A stretch of 64,000 nucleotides of DNA, from the NCBI RefSeq assembly GCF_050436995.1, contig NC_134774.1:2912501-2976500 (forward strand). The letters are read 5' to 3'. The translations under genes were made by a program, and so were the position numbers. Source of the DNA: Anticarsia gemmatalis (Eukaryota; Arthropoda; Insecta; Lepidoptera; Erebidae). Position 1 is the first letter of the stretch; every line of letters starts with the position of its first letter. The notes beneath the pieces are model-generated. The model saw only the letters and a program-made list of their open reading frames with translations. It made no database searches and was not told the DNA's origin. This document shows positions 23,095 to 35,600 of the stretch, in pieces.

Positions 23095-25781
23095 TCACAT
23101 TTTATACATTTTGTACTGAACGCCGACGACATAGGATTTGTCAAGTATCTCGCAAACAGCTTGAAAGTCTTCCTTATTCTTGTATTTGTAGTACAGCTTC
23201 TCCGACTTCCACTTAGTCGTGAACCGCGGGTCGGTGTAAAATGGTTCCGGTGTTTGTATGTCAAGTGGCTCGTTTTGTAGCGGTAGGACAAGTCTGTGAA
23301 CACAAACATAGTACATACATACATAATATCACGCCTTTTCCCCAAACGCAAACGCAGAGACTAACAACCGAGGTGGTCAAAGTATTTCATTTGGATGATT
23401 GTTTTTATTTGATTGTTGTTATTAGTAGGATTGACCTGAGTTTGTCCGGGTATAGTACAATTTTATCCCGTTGATCCCATTATTGATCAAAATCCTTTCT
23501 TGGCGGATGCCTACGTCATACCGAATTTTAGCCCGATCCGTCCAGCGGTTTGGCTTGCGCGTTGATAGATCACTACTTATTATTATGTCTGTCAGTTGCC
23601 TTTAAGTTATATATATTTAGACAATATTTAAGTACCTAGTAGCATGTAGAAACATCCTGTGCGGCATACTATCTCTGGTGCCACTGTATGTGTAGTCGCC
23701 CAGTATCGTGTGACCGATCGCGTTGCAGTGCACGCGGAGCTGGTGGCGACGACCTGCGTGACAAATACATCGTTTTTGAAGGATACAATGTATGTTAAAC
23801 GATCTTCTTTCAGTGATTTCGTCTATGTGAAGAAATAACCATTAATTTAAAGGCTATTTGTCGATTATCAATATTCAGTTCCAATTCAGTATGGATCAAC
23901 TTACAACCAAGATAAAAAATACGAAAATTATCATTAGTCTCATTTCGGTTGACTGTAATTTTTACTGACAAAAACTCTGTATAGCACTATGAGATTGATT
24001 ATGCTGACTATTTCGCACTCATGGAAGAGAGCTCATACATCATCCGCAACACCACAGGAAAGGAAAGGATCAGCCTTAAAACCTGTCTCAAGATTTTCAT
24101 TCGTACATGTCGAATATACTCAAATGATCAATGCCAATCAATGGTAATGGTAAATGCGTAAAGATACGAGGGAGAGGCAGCAGACCGAGAATGAGACTGC
24201 GACCGAACTTCACTTACTATCTCTATTGACACAAAGGATCAGGAATGGTCGAAGAGTTAGCCAGGCATTAACTGGCACCCCCACCCCTAAGATAAGATAG
24301 GATCTGTCTTCTAAGCAACGGTCGCCGGTTGTGGTCTTACGTCTCGGTCTCCTATCTCTGTCGTGGCGCTAACCACCTTTTTAAAATATTTACCAGTAAT
24401 AGGTTTCAGTAGTACAACCGACACAGGATCTCCCTCATAGTAGCCGGTCTCCAGCCTCAAGGCGCGAGTCTGCGCCTGACGCGACTGCATGCAGCTCGCA
24501 GACGCCTCGCACGTCGTGAGCGCCGACATCTTGTGGCTTGACTCTTGACTTGATTGGTCTATACCTGTGAGAAGAGGTCATTTGTACAGCAAATAACTTG
24601 ATAAAATGAACATTAGCTAGATGTTTAAATAATTCAGTCGATTAACAATGTTATCAATTGTCTAGTGATTGTCACTATATAAATAGGACTGTTATGGAAC
24701 CGTAATATTCTCCATTTCAAGAAAAACTCTTGTTGGTTAGTAAGAGCACAGACTAGAAAGGTAATTAAGTGTATGTTGGGGTTTTTTACCCACACATCAC
24801 ACAATAACGCGATTTCTTCCGCACTAAGAACAATACATGTTTTACGACAGATATTATAATCAAACAATATTTATACCGGTGCAGAAATAGAAATGTAATG
24901 TGGTATCTTGTCCAATGCGCCACAGACGTCGTCTACATGTCGATTCAAATATATTTATACTATACTAACCAACATTAAATTCTATATCAGCCACCTCGAA
25001 CGCGACATGTCCTCTCAGAATAGCTAAATAATACTTCTTTGTGAACCTCTTCTCAAACAGTTTGCCTGCCTTAGCGGCTGATGTTTTATTCTTAGCGATA
25101 CATAAGACCCCGCTTGTCGCATAGTCGAGACGTTGTACGAAGTGTAAAGGATATACTGAGCTTGATAAATGGGAGTCCGGTTTCGCAATATGGTAGGTTA
25201 CCGTGTTCTGCAACAAGAAGCAATAATAATGGCTTTTAGCAAATCCAGGAAAGCATGTTTAATTGTTATTTAATGAGCTGATTATGAAATATGAGGAAGA
25301 ATCTAGTGAAATTGAATCGAGGCATGCATATTTTTGGACAAATTTCAATAGTGCAAGATCGTAATGTATGGGTCGAGGCTAATATGCCACTCAAAAATGT
25401 ATCGTCTCTGCTTATCTATGTATTTAATTATATTTAGTGGCCCGTGATGTATGCATTGCATAATACTTGCCATTTTCAGCATCATTTAACAGAAGAGTTT
25501 TTATCGATATCGATGTTTCGAAATCAAGTTGGCAACATTTACACACTCACTACACTATTCTAATGTTTATAATGTAAGGAAAAACATAACCTAAAATATA
25601 TTGTAATGAGTAAATATCGAGATTTCGATAAACTTACCTTTTCATATTCGTCGTCTGAATTTATGTACATATCAAAAGGTTTGTTTACAACAAGAAAATT
25701 ATCACTTTCATACAATTTTTCAATAGAACCCATTTTTGTTTGATTAGTCGTGACGGCAGCCAGAAAAATAATGCGTTCCAA
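23095..25781 (-). CDS. RPUSD1: RNA pseudouridine synthase of the RluA family (RPUSD1-like)
   Basis: Five exons on the minus strand: 25781-25638, 25207-24970, 24564-24394, 23753-23636 and 23293-23095, giving 289 residues with all phases consistent. The N-terminal LYESDNFLVVNKP is the typical start of the fold. RLDYATSG carries the catalytic Asp (residue 76 from the upstream Met). KRFTKKYYLAILRG and the HQLRVH motif with the following GHTILGD complete the RluA signature. The enzyme would isomerise uridine in RNA. Residue order matches animal RPUSD1 best from memory. A second Met at 25733 (MGSIEK) matches the usual family start better, so the first 16 residues may not be used. A GC-poor but normal insect gene; compartment not evident. 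Confidence 0.88.
23315..23575. repeat. Dispersed repeats in pseudouridine synthase intron 4
   Basis: Positions 23315-23385 carry the ACATACATA...CACGCC...GCAGAGAC repeat. Positions 23460-23575 carry the CGGATGCCTACGTCATA repeat shared with 13-200 and 49650-49800. Confidence 0.55.
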
Positions 25782-26536
25782 ATTGTATAGTTATCTCAAA
25801 AAGATTGATAAAAGTATATTTAAAAAAACTGAATGCCTTTTGCAGAATCCTTAGAAAAAAGCGTTGATACCCTTGGGCAATAATGCATCAGTAGTGATTT
25901 AAACGCAGTTTGTATAGCTCTGTCCATATATACAATGAACACATCCACCAGAGGCATTTCGTTATGAAACATCTATATTGTAATTTTTTCGGTTACATTG
26001 TAAATAATAATGTAACTTGTTTTTGCTAAAAAAATGACAAATCCACTGCTGCGGAATTTTGATTATGACAAAAACAAAAGTATGTTTATTCTTCCACTTT
26101 TTAGTTTTCTATTGAATTCATCAATCCAGCCTGATGCAATCTTCTGTTGGTTCAGAGACCAAGCAATCAGACTTACCATCGTAATGTGTCTGATAGGAAA
26201 TATCTCCAGTCCTTCAATCTACTTTACGAGAACACCTAGAACCAACTGTTGCCTGAGACTGTTGCGAAATCATCAAATCTCTTACTCAAGTGTCCAAATA
26301 ATTTTGACAACAAAATTCATGACTTTGGAACGCAACCATAACCTAGCAAATGTCAAATCAATCAAATTTGTCAACATGCTATAAACCGGTAAAATTAGAT
26401 TGCATACCAACTACAACTCTTCTCACAGAAATAAGTACATTTTAATTTATTCGGTTAATAGTCATCAATACGGTCTTGTTTATTCATTGAGAACACAAAA
26501 CAGTTTTCAGCGATTTTCAATTGAAATTATTACAAA
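25782..26536. promoter_or_regulatory. Shared upstream region of RPUSD1-like and CAAP1-like genes
   Basis: The two genes start head-to-head about 750 bp apart. The interval is AT-rich, free of the dispersed repeats that fill most intergenic DNA here, and lacks an obvious TATA box near either start. A bidirectional promoter or two close promoters is the simplest reading. Confidence 0.45.
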
Positions 26537-29500
26537 ATGAAGCGAAGTAAACACCATAAAGTGAAACGAGAGATGCCGGAGACTTCTACTTCACACAATA
26601 GGGAGCAGGAAGAACATGATTTGGCGTATTATATTCACGATAGAGTAGAATTGATGCATCAAGTATTTTCTGTTTTAAAATATAAAGAAATAAAAGCCAT
26701 GGCACCGGCCTGCGTTCGGAATATCACTATTGATGATCTACAGGAACTGTGCACTGAAGAGGTAAGGATACATACTTCCATAAATCGTTAAAACACGATT
26801 GAAAATTTCGCATGTTAACCTTGTAATATTTTAAGCCTCAATCGCCTCGCACCCCCTTTACTACACTCCAACCCCAATGTTTTGCTGTTTATTTTGTCTA
26901 ATAATATATAATGTCAGTCTCATGATCAGACCGTCACTGGGCTGTGGGACCCTAATACATACTTACATTAATCATTTCATGTGAGGGATATGCAGGGACC
27001 AAATAGTTTTTGTTTCAATGACTACAAACTCTTTAATTTTATTACTGTTTCCAGCTGTTAGGCATAAGTTCAAAGTGTCTCTATATGCAAATAACTCGTC
27101 TTTTCCTACAATTACTTCAAACTCATTAAATTTATAATCTTTCCAGCTACTAGGCATAAGTTCAAAGCGTCTCTGTGCGATCCTGGACGGAGCCGAGCCA
27201 CCGTCAGACACGGACACGTCAAGCCAGTCTCCAACTGAAGCTCTGGAGACTATATCGTTAGATAGTATATCTTCAGACGAGGAGATACTTAGTCATGATG
27301 ATAAGAGCAAGAAGAAAAAGGTAGGGTTTTTTGTATGTTCTGCTTGTTATACAATTTCCTACTACCTAGTTTTTTTATTTATCTTTCATTAATAAACAAT
27401 AACAGTACTGCCTCCGTGCTCCGTGGCGCAGTGGTTTAGGTCGCCACGCCGATACCACTGCAACGGGAGGTCGTGGGTTCGATTCCCACACGGAGCAATT
27501 ATTTGTGCGATCCACAAATAATTGCTTCGGGTCTGGTTGTGCTTTGTGTCCGTTGTTTGTATGTTTGTAAAAGTCCCCGCGACACAAGAGCAATTCTTAG
27601 TGCGGGAGTTGTCTTTTAAAAAAAATAAATAAAATAAATAAATAAATATTAACAGTCAAAAAAAAACAGGAAGTCATTATTGAAGCATTGTTACATGAAA
27701 ATATTGACAATTTAAAAGAGCAAATCGTGAGTTTCTTGCTATTTCTTCTCGCAGGCAACTGTTTTTATTAATAATTTTACTGGTACTCTGCTCTTATTGA
27801 TTGTAGGGTGATGATATATAGCATATAGCCTCCCTCGATAAACGGGCTAATAATATTAGTGTAGGCTAGTATGGGCTAGTAATATAAAGCTTTATAATAT
27901 TAGTATAGATATTTGACTTTGATAATCATTAATAGATCAATCCCAGATATCCTGGCGACCTAGCACTCGTGTTGCCCTATTAATGAGTATTTTTTTAATC
28001 TCTTTATTCCAGCACAAGCATCGTCGCCACAGTAAGTCAAAGTCCAAGCGTCCACGCGGGGAGGAGGGCGGAGTCGGGGGCGCCGAGGCTGAACGTAGCG
28101 CGGCGTCTCGCGCTGGGCTCACGGTGTTAGAGCTACTAGAGCTACAGGCTCGAGCGCGGGCCATCCGGGCACAGCTGCAGAAAGAACAGACCAGTGAGTA
28201 TATACATATTAATCGCCAGAATTACCAATAGCCAGTTGCGCTCTGTGGGTTAAGCAACCGTTGGCGCGGTCATTCTATACATGGGTGACCGCATAGTGGT
28301 ATTTGTACTGGGCGTCTCCGTGCTTCGGAGGGCGCGTAAAAAGTCGGTCCCGGCTGAGTCGTTAAGCCACGTCAAAGGCTTCTTGGGCGGCTTGAACAAC
28401 TTTGACACTAGGTTGACCACTAACCATACGACAAATGGTAATTTTCATGACGAAGACGTCACATGGTAGAATTTTCCGGGAAAATGTATGATGAAGACGT
28501 CACATGGTAGAATTTTCCGGGTAGTATTCATATTCACTATGGAGACGACATATGGTAGAATACAAAAAGATATTTTTTTCTACGCGAAACCTTTTCACGC
28601 GGACAAAGTCGCGCGCTGAAGCTAGTTGAATTAGCTATTTAGATAGCCGGTAGTCAAATAATCATGATTCTTCTCCACAGAGCCTCCTTCAGGGTCGGCA
28701 GGTCCTGAGGGCGCGCAGTCAGCGAAGTCAGCGTCCTCTGAAGACGAGGTGGAGATCAAGGAGGAGCCGGCCGAGGTGGTGGAGATCAGCAGCGATGATG
28801 AGAAGCCAAACATTGAGGATATGGAGACTGGTGAGTGGAATCACGGCACATCTATACTAATATTATAAAGCTGAAGAGTTTGTTTGTTTGAATGCGCTAA
28901 TCTCACGAACTACTGGTCCGATTTGAAAAATTCTTTCAGTGTTAGATAGCCCATTTATCGAGGAAGGTTATAATCTATATATCTTCACGCTACGATCAAA
29001 AGGAGCAGAGTAACAGTAAAAAATGTTATATCATAATCATAATTTCCCCGTTTTTGTAACATTTTTCACTGGCACTCTACTCCTGCTAGTCGTAGCGTGA
29101 TGTTATATAGCCTAAAGCCTTCCTCAATAAACAGGCTATCCAACACAAAAATATTTTTTGAATTCGCACCAGCAGTTCCTGAGATAAGCGCGTTCAAAAA
29201 AACAAACTTGCCCGTTTAAGGCAACAGACTCGCTCCCTATGGGTTGTATTTCATACACCACTGCCTACACTAATAACAGATTTGAAGTTATAAATATTTG
29301 CTATTTATTTCAGATAAACAGTCAAAATCAGCCGAAGTCACTAAAACAGTGACCAAACGGGTCAACGACCTCGTCATAACAGTACCGGCTAAGAAACCAC
29401 AGAAAATTAAACTAAACCGGACTAAATCTATACCACAGGACACTAGCACTAATAGCACTGAGGAAAACACTAATAAGAGTGACAAACAACCTTTTATAAC

Positions 29501-31166
29501 AAACAAAGAGGCTGAAAAAAGCAAAGAAAATGAAAATAACAAAGTTACAAGCAAAAATAACAAAGATATTAGTGTTAGTAGCAAAGATTGCAGTAATGTC
29601 AACAAAGAAACAAGTAATATGAACAAAGTAACGAATAAAAGTAACAAAGAAACGGAAAATAGTGTTCAAATTAACAAAGAGGTTGATAAAAAGAAAGATT
29701 CTAGTAAAATAAAAGATAAAAGTAAGAAAAGAAAGGTGCAGAAACCTTCTCACGCGAGTGACAATGATGAAATTACTTTACAATTGTCTGATACTGAGAA
29801 AATGGATTTATTGGAGGACTTGGATAGAAAGACTTTTGAAAATGTCAGTTCGGATACCAGTAGTGATAGTGATGATAGTGGTGAAAAAGGGGACAAAGTG
29901 AAATGTGTTAAAAGTAAAAGTGATATAAAAGAAGCTGAAAATAGTTTAGATAAAAATGTCGATGGTTTAAATGTAACTGATGAAATGATTGAAACGAAAG
30001 AGGTTTTAAATGAAATACAAAGTGTAGATAATAAAAATGAAATTGTTGATTCTGAAACGAATGTAAGTCAAGATTCTAATGTGATTTCTTTGGAAGTTGA
30101 TAAAATGCAGTCTTCGGATGAAATTATTGAAGAAAAAAATGAAATTAATGATGTTTTGAAAGATAGGAATCTCTCAGAAGGCGAACTTTCAGACAGAGAG
30201 AGTTCAGGCGTAGAAGCGATTGATATTGAAACTGAAATAGTGACGATTTCAGACGATGAAACAAAACACAAGAAAAAAAAGAAGAAGAAAGAGAAAAAAG
30301 CAAAAAAAGATAAAAAGAGAAAGAAGGATTTTCGTGAGAATTGTGATCAGAATTTTGAAAATATTGACGCTACAGCAAATTTACCTGAAAAACAAGAAAC
30401 AGAAGCTAATGCGACGGAAAATATAGAAATTTCAAATTCTACGACAGTTAAAGACAATTCTAATGGCATATCTATAGGTAAAGACGAACAAACGACCACA
30501 ACAGACTTAAATGTAACTTCAGAAGTAACAAGTTTGACTCAAAACGATGATTCATTGTCAGATTCAGACAGAGAGATAGTAGAAATTAGCGATGAGATAT
30601 ACGAGCTATCAGACTCATCCTACGATGGAGTAGATACTAAAAATGTGCTATCTAAGGAACCCACAGCATCCGAAATAGAAGCTCTATCAGCGAAAATAGA
30701 CGAAATAGATCGAGTCGAAGTGATAACTGACAAGGAAATAGCTGAATACGAATCTAAAAATGACGAAAATATATCATGGAAAGACAGATACTTAGACAGT
30801 AAGAAGGTCAAAAGAGTTTTAAACACTTCTAATATATTGAACGCGTTACGACGCAAGAATAAACAATTAAAAAAGACTTTGGAAGAAACTAAAATTGTAC
30901 AGAATGAAGAACCTGTTTCTACTGTAGAAGAAACCACTGTGATGGAAGGATCTATAGATCAATATAACACTCTGGAAGGATCTACGAAGTTCGTAGATCC
31001 AGTCAAAGAAGTCCCTATTAATGATACGCTGAAGAAAGACGCTAAACAGTTGTTGAAAATGTATAAGAAATTGTTGAAATATAACGATATGGAGCGAAAG
31101 AGTGATCCCAACAAGAAGAAGAAGAAAAAGAAGGCTAAAGTTGAGAAGCAGAAGAATGATACATAA
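26537..31166 (+). CDS. CAAP1: CAAP1 homolog with long charged C-terminal extension
   Basis: Five coding exons, 26537-26761, 27147-27320, 28013-28193, 28681-28830 and 29314-31166, give 860 residues. Exons 1-2 encode the CAAP1 domain (YYIHDRVELMHQVFSVLK ... DDLQELC ... SSKRLCAILDG). Exon 3 has the other conserved piece, VLELLELQARARAIRAQL, which closes the human protein. Human CAAP1 is about 360 residues and is linked to caspase regulation. Here exon 5 adds about 617 residues rich in Lys, Asp, Glu, Ser and Asn, ending in a poly-Lys tract. Exon 4 has a sumoylation-type motif VEIKEEP followed by a SIM-like VVEISSDDE, and similar acidic SIM-like motifs recur in exon 5. Probably nuclear. Homology is well supported; function is not shown by sequence. 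Confidence 0.85.
27055..27146 (+). pseudogene. Decayed tandem copy of CAAP1 exon 2 acceptor and 5' end
   Basis: The sequence from the 27055 acceptor (TTTCCAG then CTGTTAGGCATAAGTTCAAAG) repeats 92 bp later at the real exon 2 (TTTCCAG then CTACTAGGCATAAGTTCAAAG). The upstream pyrimidine-rich stretch is duplicated too. The first copy soon diverges and reaches a stop in frame, so it is a decoy acceptor or poison exon at most. Confidence 0.7.
27409..27630 (+). mobile_element. tRNA-derived SINE, family T1, well preserved
   Basis: A full head with A and B boxes (GTGGCGCAGTGG, GGTTCGATTCCC), the inverted pair around AATTATTTGTGCGATCCAC, and an A-rich tail. In CAAP1 intron 2. Confidence 0.8.
27778..27909 (-). 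mobile_element. Helitron-like family H1 fragment
   Basis: A truncated copy ending with TTATAATATTAGTATAGA, in CAAP1 intron 2. Confidence 0.6.
28229..28432 (+). mobile_element. 5S-rRNA-derived SINE, family a
   Basis: The head reads GTGGGTTAAGCAACCGTTGG, then CATGGGTGACCGCAT. This matches the 3' half of 5S rRNA (GTTAAGCAACG ... GATGGGTGACCGC). The body has TTCGGAGGGCGCGTAAAAAG, and the tail ends ACCACTAACCATACGA. In CAAP1 intron 3. Other copies are at 51268-51475 and 57950-58192 (+), and at 50462-50600 and 58217-58320 (-). Confidence 0.7.
28851..29206. mobile_element. Two Helitron-like H1 fragments in opposite orientation
   Basis: 28851-29027 starts with the true end TCTATACTAATATTATAAAG and runs plus. 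29033-29206 is a minus-strand fragment of the same family. Together they make an imperfect palindrome of about 350 bp in CAAP1 intron 4. Confidence 0.65.
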
Positions 31167-31198
31167 CACTTTAAACATAATTAAATGTCCTCTTAGCC

Positions 31199-31370
31199 CA
31201 GTGGTTCCCAACCAGTGATCCGCGGAAATCAAATTTGGTCTGCGAATGATTTTTAAATTTTATACTTTCAAGATAATTAACACTTTTTTTTAATATACTT
31301 ACGTAGTGGTCCCTGCTAACAAGAATAATATAAAAGTGGTCCCGGACTAAGAAAAGGTTGGGAACCCCTG
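31199..31370. mobile_element. hAT-type MITE just after the CAAP1 stop
   Basis: Ends CAGTGGTTCCCAACC and GGTTGGGAACCCCTG, flanked by TCTTAGCC and TCCTAGCC (7 of 8 bases match). It begins 33 bp after the CAAP1 stop, so it is probably within the 3' UTR. Confidence 0.8.
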
Positions 31371-32679
31371 TCCTAGCCGATATGCGGCTACAGCGGTCAG
31401 TTTCATTGAAACAGGCTATCTGGTTATAGTGTCCAAGTGTGTGCACAATACACAGGTACACTCTCTATTCCTTCACTCTCATAGTCCGGTGGGACGAATA
31501 ACCGACACGACCAGTGAGAGGTCAGCCGCTGGACCGACGGCTTTACGTGCTCTGCAAGGATCTGAATTTCTAGATTGGAAATCTCAGATCTTTAAACCCA
31601 ATTCTCACACTGAAAATTTTTCAGGCTTGTATACAGTACATAGTAGTTTCAATTTGTTATTTATATAATGTAGAATGGTAGACTAGGAATATATAGCAAT
31701 ATTTTATTATTATATTTATTTCGTTATTATAAAGGAAGATGTTTAGATTATTAATAAGGAATTATAGCTTCATATTTAAAATGGTGTTTTCTTTTATACC
31801 TACAAGGTCAAGTTTCTCAGTAAAATAATCGAATAAAGATCGATTAAAATAATAGACAAGATTATGGAATACCTAGATTATTCTTAAAAATACACTTTAA
31901 ATAAAGTATTTTGTTAATAACATTAAAATGTATAATTATTAATTCAGTGGAGGTGAAGTCGTTATACAATAAAACAATTACGGAGTAACTAAACGCAGAA
32001 AAAGATAGATTAAGAGTAAGCAAGACCTACTACATATCGCTTTCATAGCTCAATTGGCCATAGTTAAACGGAAAGGATCCAACCCACACTATGGGTAAAA
32101 TGAGTTATGTATACCAAAACACTCCTTGAAGTTAAAATTTTAATATCACGAAAACAATCCAAGTAAAATTCAAACCCACCATGAAGTTATAGTCCTGAGT
32201 TAGTCCCCAAAGTTAGTGATTTGAACTTAAAAGTTAAATATCTCGAAACTACGACTGTGTGGGTTGGATCGTTTCCGTTTAACTATGGACAATTGCTGTA
32301 CTGATTTTGATGTCGACATATTAATTGCCTACGGTTCAATATTGGAAGAACATAAGTCACTTCATAAATAAAAATTCATAAAGGCAGAACCCCGGGTGGC
32401 TTACTAAACGCAAATACCATAGACTTCACTACTAATCACCGAAAAACTCCTTTGGCGTAAACTCTGTTTTGTCTATGATTATAATAAACGCTACAACAAT
32501 GGCGGATGGAAGCGTGTTATAAAATTTTAATCTCAATTCGTGTTAAATAACAAAAGAACAGTCCATTAACTAATAATTAGTCGTTAAACATTAGAATTAT
32601 GATGAGAACTAGGTGTTAGGATGTACAAGAGTGTATAAGTGTTGAGTTTTGTGGTTTATAAAGACTTGTGTGTGGCAAA
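31371..32679. other. CAAP1 to U1-70K intergenic region
   Basis: AT-rich. It holds a MITE at 32050-32297 with inverted ends (CCATAGTTAAACGGAAA and its complement TTTCCGTTTAACTATGG). The U1-70K promoter and 5' UTR must lie in the last 200 bp, which are repeat-free. Nothing else is recognised. Confidence 0.45.
32050..32297. mobile_element. TIR MITE
   Basis: About 35-bp inverted ends. The left end reads CAATTGGCCATAGTTAAACG and continues to GGATCCAACCCACAC. The right end is the reverse complement with few changes. Confidence 0.7.
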
Positions 32680-35600
32680 ATGACGCAGTTTTTGCCACCG
32701 AATTTATTGGCGTTATTCGCTGCACGGGACCCTATCCCGTACCTGCCGCCGGCAGCGAAGCTCCCTCACGAGAAGAAGCAGAAGGGCTACGATGGCGTCG
32801 GCGCCTTCCTCAGTGTTTTTGAGGTTAGTCAAACGAAACTTTTATTTCAACTTTTACAAAAAAGTAATTAACATAAAATAGAAATAACTGTATGATTTAC
32901 GCTTTCGTGCTGGAATTCCATCAATTAACTATCAATTTTATTTATTTGTCATTTATTACCATCCATTTTATTAAATAATTCAACACAAACTGGAATTTTC
33001 CTGTTAGATACCGAATATATTCGATAATATTTAATAAATGCTCATTTAGAAACCATGTGTATACATTTTCTATTATAACCTTGCATGATACCGTGTTATT
33101 ATTTATTTAACTAACAAACCATTGTTTAAATTCCGATATTATAAACACTTTTGTTTAAGATTGCACTGCAGTCATTTTACACATCATGTTATTTTCTTTC
33201 TAACTATACTCTAAAACTAGTTAACTACCTGCTTATTTAGTATACTTTAACATAACAACCCAGTAGGCCCATGTTTAGACAAGCTTCTGACATAGTCAGA
33301 CACAGGTCCTATGACTTTCCATCCTTTATATAGCTCTTGAGTCTATATAGCTTACTTACCCCCAGTTTCTCAAGTACTAAAACTACCGCTTAATGTACAA
33401 TCAAATGTAGTTTATCTTCCATACAAACTTATTTTGCTTTATTCACATTTGCACATGTTGCCAGAATAGAACCTACATCTGTACATGAAATCCAGTTTCA
33501 CTTCACGGCAGTAACCCACAATTTAACGTGTCTTCCGAAACACGGAAGAACTCAATATGTATAATATGGTCACCCATCCACAGAACAACTTCTCGGAGCG
33601 TAACTTAATTTCAAAGATCGATCTGCGCCGCTGTTGTTAAGTAAGCCATGAGATCCTCTTTCATCACAGCACTCACTATCACAATATTTCATCCACAGCA
33701 CCCGTCTGAAACTCCACCACCTACTCGCGTGGAGACCAGAGAGGAGCGTCTCGAGAGAAGACGCAGAGAGCGGGCTGAACAGACAGCATACAAGCTGGAG
33801 CAAGAGATCGCGCTGTGGGACCCTACTACAAACCCTAAGGCTACCATGGACCCTTTCAAGACGTTGTTCGTTGCTAGGATTGTGAGTACCTTTCTTCACT
33901 TTCTTTTATTAATAAATGTATGTATTAAAAATTAAAAAATCACTCAATTTTATACTGAATTTTTTTTTCATACTTTTTATAAAATATGTTGGTTAGTTAG
34001 ATTAAGCCATTCAAAGAACGAAGCTATTTGAGACCCCATCTGAGTAAATTTCCTCTCTTCCCCTCACTTTCATATGCTTTCAAAAGAGACCTAATAAATT
34101 ATGTTTGTTTTGTTTCAGAACTATGACACATCAGAATCAAAGCTCAGGAGAGAGTTCGAAGGATATGGAGCTATTAAAAAAGTAAGTTATTCATATATTA
34201 TGCATTCCTAGGCCGCAAGCCCGAATTACGGTCGAAGCTCAACAACTTAGTATGGATCCCGTATACAAGGGTCGCGGTTGTCGGAGGTATACAACATTCA
34301 GAATTTAGAACATCAGCGACCTGCAGACTTATGCACCCTGTCTGTTACTGCGAAATTAAAAAGAACGCGCCGTGAGTTTCTTGCCGTTTCTTCTAACAAG
34401 CAACAGTTTTTCCGAAATGATTGCAAATACTTGTAAAAAGATTTGACTAATATTTGTTTACTATTGTTTCAGATATGCATGATATTCAACAAGGAGAACG
34501 CCAAGCCGCGCGGCTACGCGTTCATCGAGTACGAACACGAGCGCGACATGCACTGTGAGTGTCACCTGCGTTATACTCGCGACCACGCGCTGTGTACACA
34601 CCTTCACCGTTACATACAGATACACTACTTGAAATAAATTCACTGATTCAAAGGATTCAATATTTCATCCCCTATTACATCTGTGATTGAGGGTTTCTCT
34701 TTAACTAGCTGACCCGCGCAACTTCGCTCGCGTTACATTAGAGAGAATGGGTCATAGTTTTTACCGTTTTTGTAACATTTTTACTGTAACTCTGTTCCTA
34801 TTGGTCGTAGCGTTATGATATATAGCCTATAGCCTTCCTCGATAAATGAGCTATTATCCACTTAAATAATTTTTCAAAACAGACCAGTAGTTCCCGAGAT
34901 TAGCGCCTTCAAACAAACAAACTCTTCAGCTTTATAATATTAGTATAGATTTAACAAAAAGTTTATTTTCAAATCATCTAGTTATTTACTATAAGTATAT
35001 CTGTATGTAACAGTGACAATACACAGCTGCCTTTTGTATATAATATACATCGTTTTAACGTATTTTTTGTATACAAAATTTAATCTTATATAAAAAATAC
35101 GTTACAACGAATACTCCTGACGTTTAAACGGTAGCGCGGGAGATGATTGTTTCTTGACGAGAAAAATAACATTTATATACAAAATTTTAATATTTCGGAC
35201 CCTTTTTTGAGTTCAATATTATTCTAAAATAGTTTTTTGGTATATTTTTCTATGTGTTTAGTGAAAATTTTGGCCATATTTTGTAATTTTCTCGTCGAAA
35301 AACTTTCTTTGAAATACGACCTCCAGAACTACTGTACATTTCAGTTGAGTTTCAAACTGAATTTGTGTGAAAAAGTAGTGTTTACTTGTCAAGTATAAAA
35401 TATAATAAATATATTAGTAATGTCTGTTTCAAAACTGAAAAAAAAAAAAATATTTCCGTGAAAAGATTTCCCGCGGTAAAAAGTATTCTGTGTTAATACA
35501 GGTTATAAACTATTTGTGTGTTTCGACAAAATCCATTTAATAGTTTTTGCGTTAAAGAGTAACATAGGTACATACATCCTCACAAACTTTTGCATTTATA

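Noticed and set aside
26034..26384. 116-codon ORF upstream of CAAP1
   Set aside because: No recognisable domain, AT-rich, within the divergent promoter region, and no splice support. Not listed as a gene.
28229..28300. 5S rRNA gene
   Set aside because: Only the internal promoter-like half is similar. The full 5S length and ends are missing and the sequence continues into a repeated body.
29288..31232. Minus-strand ORFs opposite the last CAAP1 exon
   Set aside because: Low-complexity sense coding leaves the opposite strand open. The plus-strand frame is joined to exons 1-4 by correct phase.
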